From: Cyclobacteriaceae bacterium
GTDB lineage: Bacteria; Bacteroidota; Bacteroidia; Cytophagales; Cyclobacteriaceae
Assembly (NCBI GenBank): GCA_016786495.1
Contig: JAEUUJ010000059.1
Span: 62,001 to 126,000, forward strand
Direction: 5' to 3'
DNA: 64,000 nucleotides
A program made the translations under genes and the position numbers. This document shows, one piece after another, positions 62,303 through 64,000 of the stretch. Each line of letters begins with the position of its first letter. Position 1 is the stretch's first letter. The notes under the pieces were generated by a model. That model worked only from the letters and a program-made list of their open reading frames with translations, had not been told where the DNA came from and searched no databases.

Positions 62303-62560
62303 TCAATTAGCATGGAGGTTGATTACCTCAATTTTAGTGATTTCCGGAACCGCTTTTTTTATCGCCTCCTCAACGCCAGCCTTAAATGTCATGGTACTCA
62401 TCGGACAGGTGCCACAGGCTCCCAGAAATTCAAGTTTGACAACTTTGTCGCTGGTGATTTGTGAAATCTTTACGTTTCCACCATCCGCCTCCAGGTAGGG
62501 CCGGATAGAATCCAGTGACGCCTCAACGCGCTGGGTCAGATCTTCCACGGTGGTATTCAT
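62303..62560 (-). CDS. NifU-like C-terminal domain (Fe-S scaffold) protein
   Basis: 85 residues from ATG 62560 (a TTG two codons earlier is possible). The single Nfu-type domain has the C-G-T-C motif in LGACGTCPMSTMTFK that holds a 4Fe-4S cluster between two subunits, preceded by RPYLEADGGNVKI. It delivers Fe-S clusters to target proteins. It lies just downstream of mrp in the same direction, consistent with cooperation in cluster assembly, although the 84-base gap carries a promoter-like sequence of its own. Confidence 0.92.
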   Translation of the reverse strand: MNTTVEDLTQRVEASLDSIRPYLEADGGNVKISQITSDKVVKLEFLGACGTCPMSTMTFKAGVEEAIKKAVPEITKIEVINLHAN

Positions 62561-62589
62561 ATTCAATTCTGCTTAGTAACGTAGTCTTA

Positions 62590-62597
62590 CAAATGTA
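62590..62597 (-). promoter_or_regulatory. Bacteroidota-type -7 box upstream of the NifU gene
   Basis: TACATTTG on the minus strand matches TAnnTTTG exactly, 30 bases upstream of the ATG. A TTG occurs further upstream, but its spacing (24 bases) is longer than the usual 19-21, so the -33 box is uncertain. Confidence 0.5.
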
Positions 62598-62644
62598 GTA
62601 TTTATGCAGGTAACTTTATAGCAATTATCCTGACGATGATGCAG

Positions 62645-63736
62645 TTATGCGTGCAGAACAGTTTTCTGAGTCTGGGGTTCTGCGTTGCGAATGGCCACCT
62701 GGCGGGCAAGTGCTTCGGCCAATTGCATGAACGCGACCTGCATCGAGCCTTCTTTCAGCACAACGGGTAACCCGGAATCTCCGCTTTCGCGGATCGATTG
62801 AACCAACGGAATCTCGCCAAGGATGGCAACGCCATGTTTCTCGGCCAATTTCTTACCACCATCTTTCCCGAAAATATAGTACCGGTTGTCGGGAAGTTCT
62901 TCCGGAGTAAAGTAGGCCATGTTTTCCACCACGCCCAGAATAGGAACGTTAATGGCCGGCTGCCGGAACATCAGTAGTCCTTTGTTGGCATCGGCAAGAG
63001 CAACTTTTTGCGGAGTCGTCACGATCACCGCTCCCGTAACGGGAACAGTTTGTACCAACGTCAGGTGAATATCTCCGGTGCCGGGAGGCAGGTCAATCAA
63101 CAGGTAATCCAGATCACCCCATAATGCATCGCTGAAGAATTGCTTCAGTGCTGAACTCGCCATCGGCCCGCGCCAGATCATCGCACTGTCGGGCGGTGCC
63201 AGAAATCCGATCGACAAAAGCTTCACGCCATATTGCTCAAGCGGCACAATCATGTTCTTTCCGTTGACCTGTTCTACCGCAGGCTGTTCGTGCTCGCAGT
63301 TAAACATGGTGGGAACAGACGGACCGTAAATATCTGCATCAATCAAACCCACTTTGGCTCCTGTTTTCGCTAACGCAACGGCCAGGTTGGCGGTAACGGT
63401 CGATTTACCAACGCCTCCTTTACCGGAAGCTATCGCGATGATGTTTTTTACTCCGGGTAACAAGGGGGTGTTTGAACGTGTAGTCGTTACCGATGATGTC
63501 ATCGTGATGTTAATCTCAATGGTTTCCCCAACAACGGCTTCAACGGCATCGTAACAATCCTGTCTGATCTTATCCTTTAACGGGCATGCCGGTGTCGTTA
63601 GCACTACGGTGAAGCTTACCTGTCCGGGTTCGGCCTTTACGTCCCGGATCATGTTCAAACTCACCAGATCACGCTTCAAATCAGGATCTTCAACCTTCGA
63701 AAGTGCTTGTAAAATGTCCTTTTCAGTGAAATTCAT
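62645..63736 (-). CDS. mrp: Mrp/NBP35 family ATPase (Fe-S cluster carrier), without CxxC
   Basis: 363 residues. N-terminal DUF59/MIP18-like domain about 1-85 (LSKVEDPDLKRDLVSLNMI), then the P-loop ATPase with deviant Walker A GKGGVGKS at 105-112, DADIYGPSVP and LIDLPPGTGD. The family transfers Fe-S clusters. The C-terminal CxxC that usually bridges the cluster is absent here (segment YFTPEELPDNRYYIFG in its place), a form I have also seen in other Bacteroidota sequences from memory. It lies upstream of the NifU-like gene. Confidence 0.93.
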   Translation of the reverse strand: MNFTEKDILQALSKVEDPDLKRDLVSLNMIRDVKAEPGQVSFTVVLTTPACPLKDKIRQDCYDAVEAVVGETIEINITMTSSVTTTRSNTPLLPGVKNIIAIASGKGGVGKSTVTANLAVALAKTGAKVGLIDADIYGPSVPTMFNCEHEQPAVEQVNGKNMIVPLEQYGVKLLSIGFLAPPDSAMIWRGPMASSALKQFFSDALWGDLDYLLIDLPPGTGDIHLTLVQTVPVTGAVIVTTPQKVALADANKGLLMFRQPAINVPILGVVENMAYFTPEELPDNRYYIFGKDGGKKLAEKHGVAILGEIPLVQSIRESGDSGLPVVLKEGSMQVAFMQLAEALARQVAIRNAEPQTQKTVLHA

Positions 63737-63849
63737 GGTGCAAATTATTAGTTGTGACCCGAAGTTTAAAATGGAAGTCCCGCTGCCGGCAGGCGGGTTC
63801 GAAATTCATCGATGGAAAACACCTGATTTTGAGGTTTTCGCTAAAAATC

Positions 63850-63881
63850 AACCCCGATTCTCAGACTACTAACCCCGATTC
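63850..63881 (+). repeat. Direct repeat AACCCCGATTC x2 before dnaG
   Basis: Two exact 11-base copies (63850-63860 and 63871-63881) repeat with a 21-base period, two DNA turns, and end two bases before the -7 box of the dnaG promoter. The place of a -33 box is taken by these repeats. They are a candidate activator site. Confidence 0.45.
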
Positions 63882-63883
63882 GG

Positions 63884-63891
63884 TATCTTTG
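63884..63891 (+). promoter_or_regulatory. Bacteroidota-type -7 box of dnaG
   Basis: TATCTTTG matches TAnnTTTG exactly, 42 bases upstream of the TTG start of dnaG. No TTG is found at the usual -33 spacing; two direct repeats stand there instead. Confidence 0.55.
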
Positions 63892-63933
63892 CGTTCCAAT
63901 TTTTTGACGACCGCTACACCTTATTTCTGAGCC

Positions 63934-64000
63934 TTGATTTCCCGCAACACCATTGACGAAATTAAGAGCCGCATCGACATTGTAGATGTGATCAGCGACT
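63934..64000 (+). CDS. dnaG: DNA primase, N-terminal fragment (cut by window end)
   Basis: Only the first 22 codons lie in the window. They read ISRNTIDEIKSRIDIVDVIS after the initiator, which matches the start of bacterial DnaG (the helix before the zinc-binding domain). The start is TTG at 63934: a TGA stop in the same frame ends at 63930, so no earlier start exists. A near-consensus promoter box lies 42 bases upstream. The gene continues beyond the window. Confidence 0.8.
   Translation, partial: MISRNTIDEIKSRIDIVDVISD

Noticed and set aside
1..64000. tRNA, rRNA, CRISPR or prophage elements
   Set aside because: No cloverleaf with a GTTCRANNC arm outside genes, no spaced short repeats, and no phage structural, integrase or attachment-site signals were seen.

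Overview
The window is a contiguous piece of a Bacteroidota chromosome, most likely from the order Cytophagales. The evidence is: a SusC/SusD pair, two proteins with type IX secretion C-terminal sorting domains, BatA/DUF4159/DUF58 membrane modules, promoters of the TAnnTTTG type, almost no Shine-Dalgarno sequences, and long hybrid kinases with several receiver domains. Coding density is high. No gene-free stretch is longer than about 270 bases. I see no tRNA, rRNA, CRISPR array, prophage or intact insertion sequence.

Layout. (1) 65-7066 (+) is a sensory operon: receiver-PAS histidine kinase, CHASE3-HAMP-GAF hybrid kinase with three receivers, single-domain receiver, CheR and stand-alone CheB. 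Two receiver-only proteins on the opposite strand (7069-7941) follow. (2) 7981-14744 holds mixed envelope and housekeeping genes: MgtC-like protein, small conserved proteins, coiled-coil lipoprotein, DUF2383 four-helix protein, class A penicillin-binding protein, FMN reductase and a small outer-membrane barrel. (3) 15016-22654 (-) is a six-gene, mostly overlapping operon: DUF4159, MoxR ATPase, DUF58, BatA-type protein, DUF4175-like protein and a further membrane protein. (4) 22810-34388 carries two TldD/TldE clusters (three TldD with Tat-type leaders, two TldE without), separated by an AspT/YidE-type transporter and GTP-dependent PEP carboxykinase. (5) 34562-52700 (-) is a polysaccharide utilization locus: SusC, SusD, a LamG lipoprotein, four GH144-type proteins, a GH3 beta-glucosidase, a Gfo/Idh/MocA oxidoreductase and a sodium/solute symporter. 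Directly upstream (52922-54823) lies a 7TM receptor fused to an IS1595-transposase-like zinc ribbon. (6) 54944-64000 holds a HAD hydrolase, site-2 protease, a T9SS-sorted protein, PASTA protein, D-Ala-D-Ala ligase, M43 metalloprotease, NifU-like protein, Mrp ATPase and the first codons of dnaG.

How it fits together. The PUL reads as a complete beta-1,2-glucan pathway. A surface lipoprotein endo-glucanase would cut the polymer, SusC/SusD would import oligosaccharides, periplasmic GH144 enzymes and the GH3 enzyme would trim them to sophorose and glucose, and the symporter would take up glucose. The neighbouring 7TM/zinc-ribbon protein is the best candidate for its regulator, with inverted repeats between it and susC as candidate sites. 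I consider this receptor, which appears to have reused a transposase DNA-binding module, the most novel item in the window. The Tat-leader TldD / leaderless TldE pairs are second.
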